Assembly (NCBI GenBank): GCA_001910725.1
Contig: MJGA01000004.1
Location: 1,364,001-1,428,000 of the forward strand
From: Phanerodontia chrysosporium
Taxonomy: Eukaryota; Basidiomycota; Agaricomycetes; Polyporales; Phanerochaetaceae
Length of the DNA stretch: 64,000 nucleotides
Reading direction: 5' to 3'
This document shows, piece after piece, positions 19,103-30,022 of this stretch. The translations under genes and the position numbers were made by a program. Below the pieces are notes generated by a model. That model made no database searches. It worked only from the letters and a program-made list of their open reading frames with translations, and was not told the origin of the DNA. How positions within the stretch are numbered: the stretch's first letter is position 1; every line of letters starts with the position of its first letter.

Positions 19103-19958
19103 ATGGCCGCAGCACGGACAGCATCCATCGAGCGCAAGACAAACGAGACACAGATCTCGGTCTCCATCAACCTCGACTGCCAGCCAGGCTCTGGCCGCAA
19201 GCAAGAGATCGACATCTCCACCGGCATCGGCTTCCTCGACCATGTACATTGCGCTTTTGCCCCTCCCGTCGCCCAGCGCTGACCCGGCGCAACCAGATGT
19301 ACCACGCGCTCGCAAAGCACTCGGGCATGTCGCTCACTCTCAAGTGCCAGGGCGACCTCTGGATCGACGACCACCACACCGCAGATACGTGCCGCCGCTT
19401 CCTCTAGGCATTCCGCACCCGACGCTCACCCGCGTGCGCGCGCCCTCCTCCACAGGACAGTGCGATCGCGCTCGGCACCGCCTTCAAGCAGGCCCTCGGC
19501 GAGGTTCGCGGCATCCGGCGGTACGGCACCGGCTTCGCGCCGCTCGACGAGGTGCGTCCCCTCCCCGCCGCTAGCTTGCCCCGCCCGCGCACCTAGACGC
19601 GGCACACACACACGTATACACAGGCCCTCTCGCGCGCGGTCATCGACATCTGCTCGCGCCCGTTCTGCGTCACGGAGCTCGGCATCCGCCGCGAGAAGCT
19701 CGGCGACCTCTCGACGGAGATGTTCCCGCACATCTTCTACTCCTTCGCCATGGCCGCCGGCGTCACGCTCCACATCGACGTCCTCCGCGGCGAGAACGAC
19801 CACCACCGGTGCGTGTCGCCCGCTGTGTCCTCTCCAGGAGCGAGGCTGAGCGTGTGTACAGGGCAGAGAGCGCGTTCAAGGCACTTGCGATCGCCATTCG
19901 CGAAGCGATCACCCGCACGGGTGGAGACGACGTCCCGAGCACGAAGGGTGTGCTCTAG
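19103..19958 (+). CDS. HIS3: Imidazoleglycerol-phosphate dehydratase HIS3
   Basis: HIS3 converts imidazoleglycerol phosphate to imidazole-acetol phosphate, step six of histidine synthesis, in the cytosol. Exons are 19103-19243, 19297-19384, 19454-19551, 19624-19808 and 19862-19958, giving 202 aa, the normal size. The two manganese motifs are present: DDHHTAE (residues 71-77) and DHHRAE (168-173). GIGFLDHM and [16 protein letters not shown] are family signatures. Intron 2 is odd. Keeping the essential Glu of HHTAE and the reading frame requires an AT-AC intron (19385-19453, ATACGT to CCAC). A GT-AG alternative (19389-19460) keeps frame but deletes one residue and replaces the Glu with Asp. A TGACTC site upstream fits amino-acid control. 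The gene is free of frameshifts. Confidence 0.93.
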
Positions 19959-20115
19959 ATCACTCGGCGTTGTACGTTCTCTATGGAATAAAATGTACCA
20001 TATACCGCCGCTGCACAGCTCCTGTGAAGACGTATGCAGGAATGCATCATTATACAAGTAAAATCTATAGATACAATACAGCCATTATATCCGCATCATG
20101 CATCGTGAGAGAAAC

Positions 20116-22567
20116 CTAGTGGTCGCCAGTCTCGCACATCGTCTCGAGAAACACCTTGAGGTCATCCTTATTGATCTCGATGACGCTCGTGTCGAACGAG
20201 CCGTGGCGCGTGCGCGCGTTGCAGCGCTCCTTCGCGTCGAGAAACGCCAGGCCGAACTCGCTGCACACCGTGCATCAGCACACCGCCAGGAAAGAGAAAA
20301 GACAGAGCAGGACGCACTTCTTGCGGACCTCGCCAAAGTCGAGCGCGGCGGTGACGCCGACGACGATGTACGTGCCCGCCTTCTCGTTGAGGCACGCGAC
20401 GACAAACGGGAGGCTCTTGCGGCGGCTGCGCGCATGCGCGACGACGGTGCCGGCAGGCGGTCGCGCAGCGCGTCGACGAGCCACAGCGCGAGGCGCGAGA
20501 GCACGCCCGGGTGCGCGAACAGCGCGAGGTCCGGGCCCTGCGTGAGCACGACGACGCGGTGCCCGCGGAACGTGCGGATGTCCTGCTTGTCGATGATCGA
20601 CGTCCCCTGCCGGATGATCGCCCGGTGCAGGCTCATCGCGAGGTGCAGCGCGCGCCGCAGCTGGAAGATGCTGGTGTCACTCGTCAGCGCGCGAAGTTCC
20701 TCCCTGGGCAGGCGGACGGGCCAGCCACTTACTCGTCGAGCGCGTCGTACGCCGTCCAGAAGTTCCGCACCCACCACTGCAGCTCCTCCTCGCCCTCGCC
20801 CCCGCCGTCGTCCTTCGCCTTGCCGCGCGACCCGCCGACGCCGCCGACGAGCACGTTCTCCTTGTCGTCGTCCCGCCGCGGCGCGCCCTCGCGCCCACCC
20901 GCATCCCACACCCGCCCGCCGCCGAACCACTCGCCGCCGTTCCGGCTGCCTTCGACCTCGACCTCCATGCGCACGCCGCCCGCCACATCCAGCAGCGCCG
21001 CGACGGCTTCCACCGCGTCTGCGGCGCTGATTGGCTGTGAGAGATAGCCGTAGCAGCGCGTGAAGGACGGGTACGTGAGCTCCACCAGCCCGTACTCGGT
21101 GCGATCTGGTCAAGCTTGTTCCGTAGGCTGAGCTTGAGGTCCTTTGCCATGTGGGAGTATGTTTGTTGAGTCTCTATCACTGAGAAACTAGCTCAAGTGG
21201 TCAGATAGCAGATGTACGCCAGAGCACAGCGACGTACCCCATCTTCGCCAGCAATCCCGTCAGTCGTTTTCGACCGCGCTCCTTCCATATGCCTAGCTTG
21301 CTCGCGACATAACTCGAATGATACATCGAGTCGTACAAGTTCCAATGCCTGAAGAGCATAAACCGTAGCTCATCCGAGGCATATACCGACTTGTCATCCG
21401 GGTGTTGCGACTTGAAATCGCCGTCCTTCGTGACCGATGCTGCCGGTGCGGGGTTCATCCGCGCAACCTCATCGTGGTATATTGATTGGTACTTCTCATA
21501 TTCTTCGCGTGATATTCGTGAGGTGGTGTATTGATAGGTGAGTCCAAGGATCGCAAGCCTGTAGGAAACGTAGGCATGGCTCCTCGAGATAGGGACGTGG
21601 GACATACCATAGTAGGTCGTTGTCTACTCTCTCGAGCACAGTAGCAAGGATGTAAATCGTCCCTGACGCACTTTGCCCGTGCCATGTACCAGACATGTAG
21701 TGCTTCTCTAATCGTTCTGCATATGCTTCACGCTCTTCTCGTGACGCTCGATTTGGCCTCTGCAAAAACTGAGAACAGCATCCGGACGTAGTAAGAAATA
21801 CTCACCTCTACTCTTTGTCGTTTCTTTGGTGTCCCGCCACCACCTAGTGATCTCCGCTTCCCTGTGGAACTTCCCTCCTCATACTCGTCCTCGTCCTCCT
21901 CTTCGTCACGGTCTACCTCCGACTCCATGTCCGAGTCTTCGTCTGAATCTGGCTCGGGCTCGAACTGTAGACGGTCAACTCGTGCGCCACAAGCTATGCG
22001 AGAGTGCTCACAGTGAGGACCTCCCATGCCTTGCGCTCAGCTTCCATACCCTCCGCGCCTCCATCGTCCCATATTATAATTCGCTCCCCGTTGTCGCCGC
22101 CACCGAACAAACTCGACAAGTTTTGCGGTCTTGATGAGTCTATGACATGTACGCTGAGTTGTGGGCTGAACGTTCCAAACCAGTCTTCGGACGGCAGGTC
22201 GAGGATGGCTCCCATGTTGATGAGGATAAGCGTGTGCAGCTACAGAGAGCCTCAGAACCAGTCGTGACGACCCCTCGAAGGAGCAGGCAGTACGCACGTC
22301 ATTGTACGTCGCGAGTTCGTCGCGCTGTCTCTCGAGCTCCGCGTGTCCAGACACGGGAATGATGCGGTGCATCACGTCGTCCTGTGTGAAGAGGTCGGCG
22401 AGCATGCGGGCGGCGCAGAGGGCGTCGACATCGGGAGCCACAAGCATGATCACGGAGGAAGCAGAGGTCAGCGGGGAGCGGCGGTGCGCGGCGAGGATGT
22501 TGGCGTAGGCCTCAGCGTAGGAAGGTCGCGACGCCGACGCGAGGTGGGGAGGCGGAAGGTAGACCAT
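20116..22567 (-). CDS. CDC45: DNA replication initiation factor CDC45
   Basis: CDC45 is the DHH-like subunit of the CMG replicative helicase. Eight exons are 22298-22567, 22012-22239, 21806-21964, 21608-21759, 21238-21558, 20733-21187, 20318-20670 and 20116-20260. They join to about 694 codons once two missing bases are allowed. Typical segments are the N-terminal MLVAPDVDALCAARMLADLF and the PVSG element, the acidic linker (DSDEDSDMESEVDRDEEED) with a basic KKRQRVE patch, LWLAILGLTYQY, ELRFMLFRHWNLYDSMYHSS, LTYPSFTRCYGYLSQPISA and the C-terminal NAFLAF-like segment. One-base deletions near 21098-21101 (before EYGLVELTYPS) and 20451-20458 (before AGTVVAHARSRRKS) shift the frame. Both lie in GC-rich DNA while the rest is well conserved, so I read them as sequence errors. 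A large opposite-strand frame (20.1-21.0 kb) is a shadow. Confidence 0.92.
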
Positions 22568-22860
22568 TGTCGGTCAGCAGAGCGTGCTCGTCGTGTCCAC
22601 CGTTGTGTAGAGCGTATTGCACGTTGCCAGGCAGCTTGCTGAGGACGCAGACGAAGGACCAGTCTTTTCAGAGGATGGCGGCGTGACGAAGGTTGGTCAC
22701 GAAAGTCAACGGGCAGCGCGTCACACCAAACGGCGCGTTTGTTGCCGTGACGGCACGCGTTGATATCCGTCACGTGTGGCGTGACGAGTGAGGAGGGGTG
22801 TATGCGCATCTACTAGCCGTGACAGCGGTATTACGAAGATACTACATTTATTATGGTAGA

Positions 22861-24547
22861 TTAGAACCAGCTCTTTCTCTCCTGGACATCGCGCCTCTTG
22901 CCACGGATACCCCACACGCCCCAGTTCGTCTTCACCATGACCCGAGGGTCGAAATCCGCCACCTCCCACTTTTCGCTGCCAAAGGCGTTCGGGCCAGGCG
23001 TGATCACCCAGTCGAACTCGCCTGCCACCTCCGGTGCCTGCGACAGAGACTTGATGTCGCGCTCGACATCAGCAGGCGAGAAGCCGGTTACGAAGATCGG
23101 GCACTTGGTCGCAAGCAGTGAGGGGATGACAGGACCCCATTCTGTGGGCGACGCGATCTGCAAGAGCGGCTCGCCAGTCTCCTCAGAGACACTCTTAGCG
23201 GATGGGAAGCCGAAGCCGGGCGAAAACAAGAAGAAGCAATCGGTGTAAGGATCGAATGTCTCCTGGAACTGGGGGTGGACCTCTGAGTAGTTCGCTTGCA
23301 TACCGGTGATTGTGAGCTGAGGAGTGTACGGCACGGTGTATGATGGGACACCATATCGCTGGATAGACTCGCGAGTGCGCTTCAGGCGAGCGATCGGCGC
23401 AGGAGTCGGCGGCTCATAGACGTTAGGCAAGTAAGCCGGCTTTTCCTCTTCCTGGGGTTTCTCCTCAGCCGTTTCGGTTTTTTCTGCCGTCGCTTCAGAG
23501 CCAGTAGCAGAGGCTTGCGACGCCGACTGAGCATTGGGCGGAGGTCCAGAATTAGGCGGCTTCGGGAGCGAAACTTGCGGACCGATAAAGAAGAGGTGGA
23601 AGAGTGCCGACGGGAAGAGCAAGCAAAGCTGCTCCCAGACATGCGGAGGGAGGGAAGATTCCGCGCGAGCACCCAGCATAAATATCCTCACTTGAGGCTT
23701 GTCGGCTGAAGCTTCTTCGGTCTCCGGAGCACCTGGCGGGACGTGCAACGTCGTTCGTAATGCTGGAGAGCGATTTGTTGAGCACCCGCGCGGTTGAAAT
23801 ACATGTGAAACATACCCGCTAAGGATCGACTACCCTCCGGTGTCAATCTTTGGTTATTGAGGGTGAGATAACTGTGCTGGTGGAGGATAGAGCCGATGGT
23901 TATGGGGTACGTGAGCAGCTTGCTCGCATGTCTCCTAGAGCGTTCGGTGTCCATAGACGGAAAACCACGGGTATACCAGAACAGATCCCAGTTGGCAAAT
24001 GATATAGCAGCCTCCGAATCCTGAGGACCTGGAGAGACATTAGGACATCATTTGAACCATGCAGATCGAGAAGCGCACCTGGGAGTTCAAACTCCCGCAA
24101 CCGTCTGCCACTTCTCAGATCATGCTCGTCCTCGTTGACCTCCCGAAGCTTCGAGCAGTATTTCTGGTGCTCCGTGTCCTCTTTCCAATGCTCCTCGGAA
24201 CAATGCGTCGGCCAGCCGCAGTCCGGGCACTCGAACTTGACGGCCTTGGGCGTTGCCTTCGTGTGCGCATGTACTGCACTATGATGACTCGCGCAGACTG
24301 GGCACGGCGCAAGGGTCTGGATGGCTTCACCTCGCGCGCGGAGGGCGGGGAACGGCGACTTGCTGAACGGGTGGAAGAGGTTGTCCTCGGTAAGGACGGG
24401 TTCCTTCGCGTTTGGCTTGTCTTGTGCAGATTTTCTAAACCACGAAAAGATCGACCGTGTCTGGCTGGGACGCGGTCGACATCGCTGCAGAACCGCCCGC
24501 TGGCCGAGGGCGGCCGTTTGTCGATGCAGTGAGCGGGAAAGGGCCAT
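22861..24547 (-). CDS. MSS51: MSS51-like mitochondrial zinc-finger protein
   Basis: In yeast Mss51 activates COX1 translation and assembly in mitochondria. Exons 24079-24547, 23816-24028 and 22861-23762 join in phase to 527 aa. The N-terminus MALSRSLHRQTAALGQRAVL is a basic amphipathic presequence. A MYND-like Mss51 zinc finger follows, with C82, C85, C107, C110, C116, H120 and C131 (CPVC, CPDCGWPTHC, HQKYC). The C-terminal half has the Mss51 domain signatures SFANWDLFWYTRGFPSMD, LTYPITIGSILHQ, SYLTLNNQRLTPEG and VRIFMLGARAESSLPPHVWEQL, with a Glu/Lys/Pro-rich insert between. The last residues are DVQERKSWF. Only 119 bp separate its ATG from that of the divergent scramblase gene. Confidence 0.9.
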
Positions 24548-24666
24548 ACCAAGCGAGGCGCCCAGGCAGGCTGATATCACGGCTTGAGCGGACGCGTTCC
24601 TGCGGCTCGGACGTCACGCATACGCACTACTCATGCACTAACCACCATCGTCTCTGCGACGTCGTT
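24548..24666. promoter_or_regulatory. 119-bp bidirectional promoter, MSS51 / scramblase
   Basis: Two ATGs face outward across 119 bp, so both promoters must overlap. A GACGTCAC motif (half to full CRE/ATF-like) is near 24609 and a second gacgtcg lies near the scramblase start. Both products are probably mitochondrial, so joint control is plausible. Confidence 0.5.
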
Positions 24667-26183
24667 ATGCTTGCTAGCAGACTAGCTGCAAGACCTTACA
24701 CTAGAAACCTCTTCTCTCCGATATCTTTGCTGCGACAGCCATGCAGGACGTACGTTCACTCGAGGTTCCCAGACAAGGGGCCCGGAAGCAGCAGGAGAAG
24801 GGAGCGCGTAGAACGAGTCAAGCCACGCCGCCCTTTCCCTGTTGACGAGGAAATACCTATATGGGGTACATTCGGTCGCCAGCAAGCAGAACCTACTCCC
24901 GAGACCTCGGACCTTTGGGAGGCCAGCCGAAGGCTGCCCACTGGTGACCCCGAGGAAGGACTGCGTCGTCTGCTGCTCGACAACGACGTCCTTGTCGTGA
25001 CAAGGTCAGAGCACGTATCCTTAGTTATGCATGTGTATCTGACGGACGCGTTGCTCAGGCAGATTGAGATGCTTAACATCTTCGTTGGATTCGAGCAATC
25101 GAACCGATATGTCATTTGTGCGTCCTCCAACTGTCTACGAGCTTCTACCGCGAATTGATATAACTACCTGGCAGCGAACGAGCTCGGAGATACCTTGGGT
25201 TATATCGCAGAAGAGCCAAGGGGCATCCTCTCCATGTTCTCGCGTCAGATGTTCCGCACGCACAGACCATTCCGCGCACTCGTCATGGACCGCTTTGGTG
25301 ACCCTATCCTTTGGGTGAGCAATATATCATTCTGTCGACTACAGTTATGCTAATGACAGTACAAGCACAGCTTCGCCGCCCCTTTGCCTGGATAAATTCA
25401 CGCATGTATGTGCAGCGACTGAAAGATTACGACACGTACACCCCGGAGGGCGAACCTGTCCTTGATACCTTTGGGGAGGTGCAACAGCGGTGGCACTTGT
25501 GGCGCAGGCGATATGATCTATTCTTGCAGTACGCAGCTCTTCATCTACATACCTTAAGCCTCTAATCTCATATTGCACGTCATGACTGCAGGGATACGCC
25601 ACGCCGCATTCTCTCTGTGGCGTCCGACCCACAACCGGAGCCGGATGCTGTTGACGACGTCGAGTTCAAGCAGATCGCACGTATCGACGAGGGTTTGTGG
25701 GCGTGGGACTTCACGCTACGAGACGCGAATGGCGGAGAGCTCGCCAGTGTCAATCGTGCCTTCCGAGGGATCGGACGCGAGGTCAGTACATATATCCATG
25801 AATGCCTCGGCCATACTAACGTTCTATCTGTCTTGTCACCAGATCTTTACTGATACGGGTCAATATTTCATACGCTTTGGTCCTTCTCCAATCGACCTGC
25901 ACGACATGACACCTCGGAGGCCCACCATCGTCCGGGAGCTGTCCCTGGAGGAGAGAGCTGTGAGTAATCACTCCGACTCGCATGAATCTAGATGCTGACA
26001 GCCTGCAGCTTGTGCTTGCACAGGCGGTGAATATCGACTTCGATTATTTCTCCCGCCATTCTCATGGAGGGTAAGTTCGTCGACATCGCCACGGTATATG
26101 TTGCTGATACGATATATTTGTGTAGAGGATTTGGTTTCCCGCTGTTTTTCGGGTCGTGGGGCAGCGACTACCACGACTCATAG
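24667..26183 (+). CDS. AIM25: Phospholipid scramblase family protein (AIM25-like, mitochondrial)
   Basis: Scramblase-family proteins move lipids between bilayer leaflets; the fungal AIM25/PLSCR3 branch is mitochondrial. Eight exons (24667-25004, 25059-25117, 25175-25314, 25371-25528, 25592-25781, 25843-25959, 26009-26070, 26126-26183) join in phase to 373 aa. The N-terminus MLASRLAARPYTRNLFSPIS is a typical presequence. Family signatures run QIEMLNIFVGFEQSNRY, LGYIAEEPRGILS, MFRTHRPFRALVMD, PILWLRRPFAWINSRMYVQ, EVQQRWHLWRRRYDLFL, the acidic strand DEGLWAWDFTLRD and GIGREIFTDTGQY. The C-terminal segment LAQAVNIDFDYFSRHSHGG then GFPLFFG is the usual buried helix. All introns are GT-AG, and one has a perfect TACTAAC branch (25782-25842). 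No break is seen. Confidence 0.9.
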
Positions 26184-26399
26184 TATGTTCACCAGTTCTT
26201 CATATGTATGGACTGCCAGTACGCCTGAGGTTAATGACAACCATAATTGTGTACATTCATCCGTTCGGAAAGCGTGAAGCTCGATAATTTACAGGTTTCG
26301 AAGAAGAAAAGAGCAATAGAATGTGCATCGCAGATGAGACAGCACAATCGAAGAAAGCTTGAGATAAAGTTGATTTCGAATCCAGAATAGTCCAGTGAG

Positions 26400-29300
26400 T
26401 TACCAGAAGATGCAACGTTTCTCTTGAGGAGGGTTGAGCTTCGCCTTCGGCGAGCACTTGAACGCCTTGGCGAACTCAGGGATGTTGTACACGGTTCCGT
26501 CGACGCGATACCTGTTGGGAGAGTGCGGGTCTGTCCGGACACGCGCCACCGCGGCCTCGGGCTTGATATTCTGTGCCCATGCGCGAGCAAAGGAGATGAA
26601 GAACAGTTGTTCGCTGCGGAGCCCATATCAGTCCACCATGTACGACTGATGGCAGACTGCCCACGCACCGAGTGTAGTTGAGGCCAGGAAGGAGGTACTC
26701 CTTGTTCGCGGCACGCGAGACATCGAACTGCTCCTTCCACGCACGGTACGCCTGGATCAGACCAGTGTCGCCAATATTCTCGCCGGAGGTCAGATTCCCG
26801 TTGACGTGAATCTTGCCGCCGTGTCCGTCGTCGATGGTGTAAGCTTACGGCAGACAGGGGTCAGTGGCGGTCTCGAGGGGCTCATTTGAAGTCGCGCACC
26901 AGAGTACTGGTCCACAATGCACTTCTGGACCTTATTGAAGCCGTCGCTAGTGGCGTTCGTCCACCACTGCTCGAGTTTGCCGCGCTGGTTGTACAGACGG
27001 CCAGCGGAATCAAAGGCGTGCTATAGCTACAGTCAGCATCTCCCCCGCGATCGGATCAGGAGGTGCCTCACCGTCAGTTCATGCGCTGCGACTTGGCCGA
27101 ATGATCCGTAGGACATGTATCCGGGCCTGCCATGTACCATTAAAACAGCATATATGCGCAAAATAAGGTAAAACGTACCAATACTGGGAGAAGAACGGAG
27201 GCTGCAGGATGCCAGCAGGGAAGACGATCTAGATACCTGTCAGCAGCGGCGACACAAACGCAAACCATCCAACTCACTTCATTGGCAGGAGGGTTGAAGT
27301 AGGCGTTAACCATGGACGGGTACATCTCCCAAGCTTCAGGGTCGCGCTGCTTGCCGAGCTTCTGCCACTTCTTGTATACATCGCTCGTGCTGCAAATGAA
27401 ATTTTAGCATGTGTATCACATAGAAAGAGAGTAAAAGGTGCGAACCGAGCGCTGAGCATGTTCTCAAAGAACGTCGTCTCCTGTATCTTCACGAGGTTGT
27501 AGTACAGTGCGATGGATCGAGGGTTCCGAGTGTCAGGGGACAGGGGGAAGCCGACCTTAACGCGAATAGCATCAGCCTTCTCGGCTGCTGCCTTTGCGCT
27601 GTCCTCGTCCATCCAGCCGATACTGCTCAGGGACCGCTTAAATGCGTCGACGATGTCTGCAGAAAAATGTTAGGACGTATCGAATATGCAAGAGTCAAGT
27701 CGCGCGTACCAGTAATGACCTTGGTGCCCTTCTCCTTCGAGTCGCCGCCGAAGACTTCCTTCACGAAGTAACGGCCGGCAGCGAAGCCCATCGCCGCCTC
27801 AACTCTCCCCACGCAATACTCCGCACGATCGCCGACGGCGCCGGGCTTGATACCACGCAGGCGCTCCTCGAGAGAACGCGTCGCGCGCCAGGCCTCGGTG
27901 GTCATGCCGAGGTGTGGGGCCAGAGCCAGAGCGGCGCGAGTTTCGAGGTATGCCTCGAGCGTATCGCGATCGGTCTCCTGCAGGATCGACGAGAGTGATG
28001 CAGGGTAGGTCGTCGACGTGAGGATGGCACGTTCAGGGTAGTTGCGTGGTGTGAAAGACGCGAAGTAGACATTCCACGCAATCTCAGGCAGCGCGTCCGT
28101 GAGGTTGAAGATGGAGACAGGGTTGTAGGTGGCGATAGGGTCCTGGTAAAGGACATCCAGGTCCAAGCTCGCGTTCGCGATCTTTTTCTCGAGCTCGATT
28201 ATCTGCTTCGCGAGTTTCGGTGCCTCCTTCGTGCGGTTGACGGGCTTACCCTCGCCCGGCTTGTCTGGGTCCTCAGGGTCCCATGGGGGCCAAGGCCAGG
28301 GAGGCCAAACACGAAGTCGCTCCTCATGCACAGTCAGAGAAGTCGCCTGCAATTGGTCATCATCTTCGTCATCCGCAAGTGCGACGAGAAGGCGCTCCAG
28401 AACAGTCTGGTAGAGTTCGACGATGGATTCTTCTTCGTAGTATTCCTAAAGCAAGGCAGATCAACCAAGATTTAAAGAATTCGATCTCAAGGAAGATGTA
28501 CCTTCGATGGGAGACCAAGATCAGCCTGGCTGAACCAGAGGACCATGTAGTTGGGGTCATCTCCGACATCACCCTCAATGTCGGTCTCAAAGAGGCCTCC
28601 TACACCTGTAACAAGCGTCAGACAACCCGCTAGGACAGCTCGCCTCAGGCTTACCTTTGGAATGCAAATACGCAAGCGCTGCTGTGAAGCCTCGCTTCTG
28701 CTTCTCCTTGTCATCGTCGTCATTCGCCGTAGGGGTCTCCTCCGAAGAACCCTCAATGCTCGTACTTTCTCCTGTGAAAAGCTTCCGCAGAACTCGAATG
28801 ACATGAAGCAGGGGCTCTTGGCCACGTGCTTCCAGCAAGTCTTCATTCATGCAAGAGCTGTACAGGCCTCGGAGCTTCTTGAGGATCTGAGTATCATACG
28901 GGTCCTCGCGATTGTCAGTCAGGGCAGCAGCGGCAAAGATCGAAGACGAGTCTTCAGACAAAATCTGCTGGATGAGGCGTTTATTTTGCTGAGCGAGGGC
29001 CTCGAAATTGCCATAGATGCCCTTGTCAGATGGAATAGGGTGCTGCTTCATCCATCCTCCGTCTAGAAGTCACCGGTTATTTCAATCGTACGTCAAGTTG
29101 AGCACAGTTTAGACATACTAGCAAAATCGTAGAAGTTTTCACAGGGGTCATAGGACTCATCCAGTGAGGATATCACTTCCGCTGCGAGCGTGACGCAGTG
29201 AGGGGAGAAGCATGTCTTCTATAGCGAGGCAGGGTGTCAATGAAATACTGCACGAGTAGTGAAGCGTATCCTGACCTCTTCCGGCGAGCCCGTCGGAACG

Positions 29301-29786
29301 GGAGCTGGAACTGCAACTGTAGTAGTCGAGATAGTCGTAGTTGTGGAGATAGCGGTGGTAGTGGTGAGGGCGGTGGTCGCCGTGACGGAAGTAGAAGTGA
29401 CTGGTTGAGTCTGAGTCGTGGTCGCGCTCAGAGTCTGCGTAGTTGTTACAGTTATGGTTGCTTTCTCGCCACCGTCTCCGCCATGTCCTTTGTTAAGCTT
29501 ATGCTGTGCGCCAGCGAACAAGCCGATGAATACAGAGCTGACGAGCAAGAGCAAGAGGAGCAAGACGAAGAGGATCTTTGTCAAAGGCGAGAGCGGTTCA
29601 TGCACAGCCGAGGAGAGTCGCTCCCCAAAGGAAGGGTTGTCTGTCGACCTACGCGTGCCGTCTGACGAGGATACGTTCTGTAGAAGAGGGGCGGTCTCTG
29701 GGAACGCGTGTCAACACGGCACTCATGCACGTTCTACGTTGCGCACCTTCGTCGGTTGACGGCCGGGGACCCCTTGAGTCCGCCAT
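26400..29786 (-). CDS. M13 (neprilysin/ECE-type) membrane zinc metalloprotease
   Basis: M13 peptidases are type II membrane zinc proteases that trim extracellular peptides. Thirteen exons (29747-29786, 29276-29697, 29119-29218, 28655-29062, 28502-28605, 27710-28445, 27446-27656, 27278-27389, 27179-27228, 27072-27126, 26900-27020, 26669-26843, 26400-26613) join without phase conflict to 915 aa. A cytosolic tail is followed by a membrane anchor (residues 54-75, KILFVLLLLLLLVSSVFIG) and a long Thr/Ser-rich stalk, probably O-mannosylated. The ectodomain starts at CFSPHCV and CENFYDFANGGW. The zinc site is HELTH (743-747), split exactly before its last His by an intron. The third ligand E808 and D812 are in GENIGD. 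NAYFNPPANEIVFPAGILQP and the final CIFW are family hallmarks. A Trp/Pro-rich insert (WPPWPWPPWDPEDPDKP) is unusual for the family. Confidence 0.93.
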
Positions 29787-30022
29787 GCTGCGCGACGCCG
29801 ACGGTTGGATTGGGGAGACCGACGATGGCTGCGGGACGAGGAGGGAGGGACGCAAGCCTGGCGTGGAGTTGTGTCCGCCTGGCCGGAGACGCGCGATGAA
29901 CGCACGCGAGACAAGGCCCAGGGCGGATCAGCGCGGTCCAATTGCAACTCACAAGGCGCTCGTCCCCAGGCCCGGCCTCTGCTAACTTCCCTCCAGCTGC
30001 TCCCTCATTCTCGACAAAAAAT
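29787..30022. promoter_or_regulatory. Divergent promoter, M13 protease / mitochondrial IF-2
   Basis: A 236-bp spacer lies between outward-facing start codons. An A-run precedes the IF-2 ATG. No specific operator is identified. Confidence 0.4.

Noticed and set aside
20098..21030. 310-codon plus-strand frame over CDC45
   Set aside because: Arg/Ser/Pro-rich composition typical of antisense in GC-rich DNA; CDC45 motifs are on the other strand.
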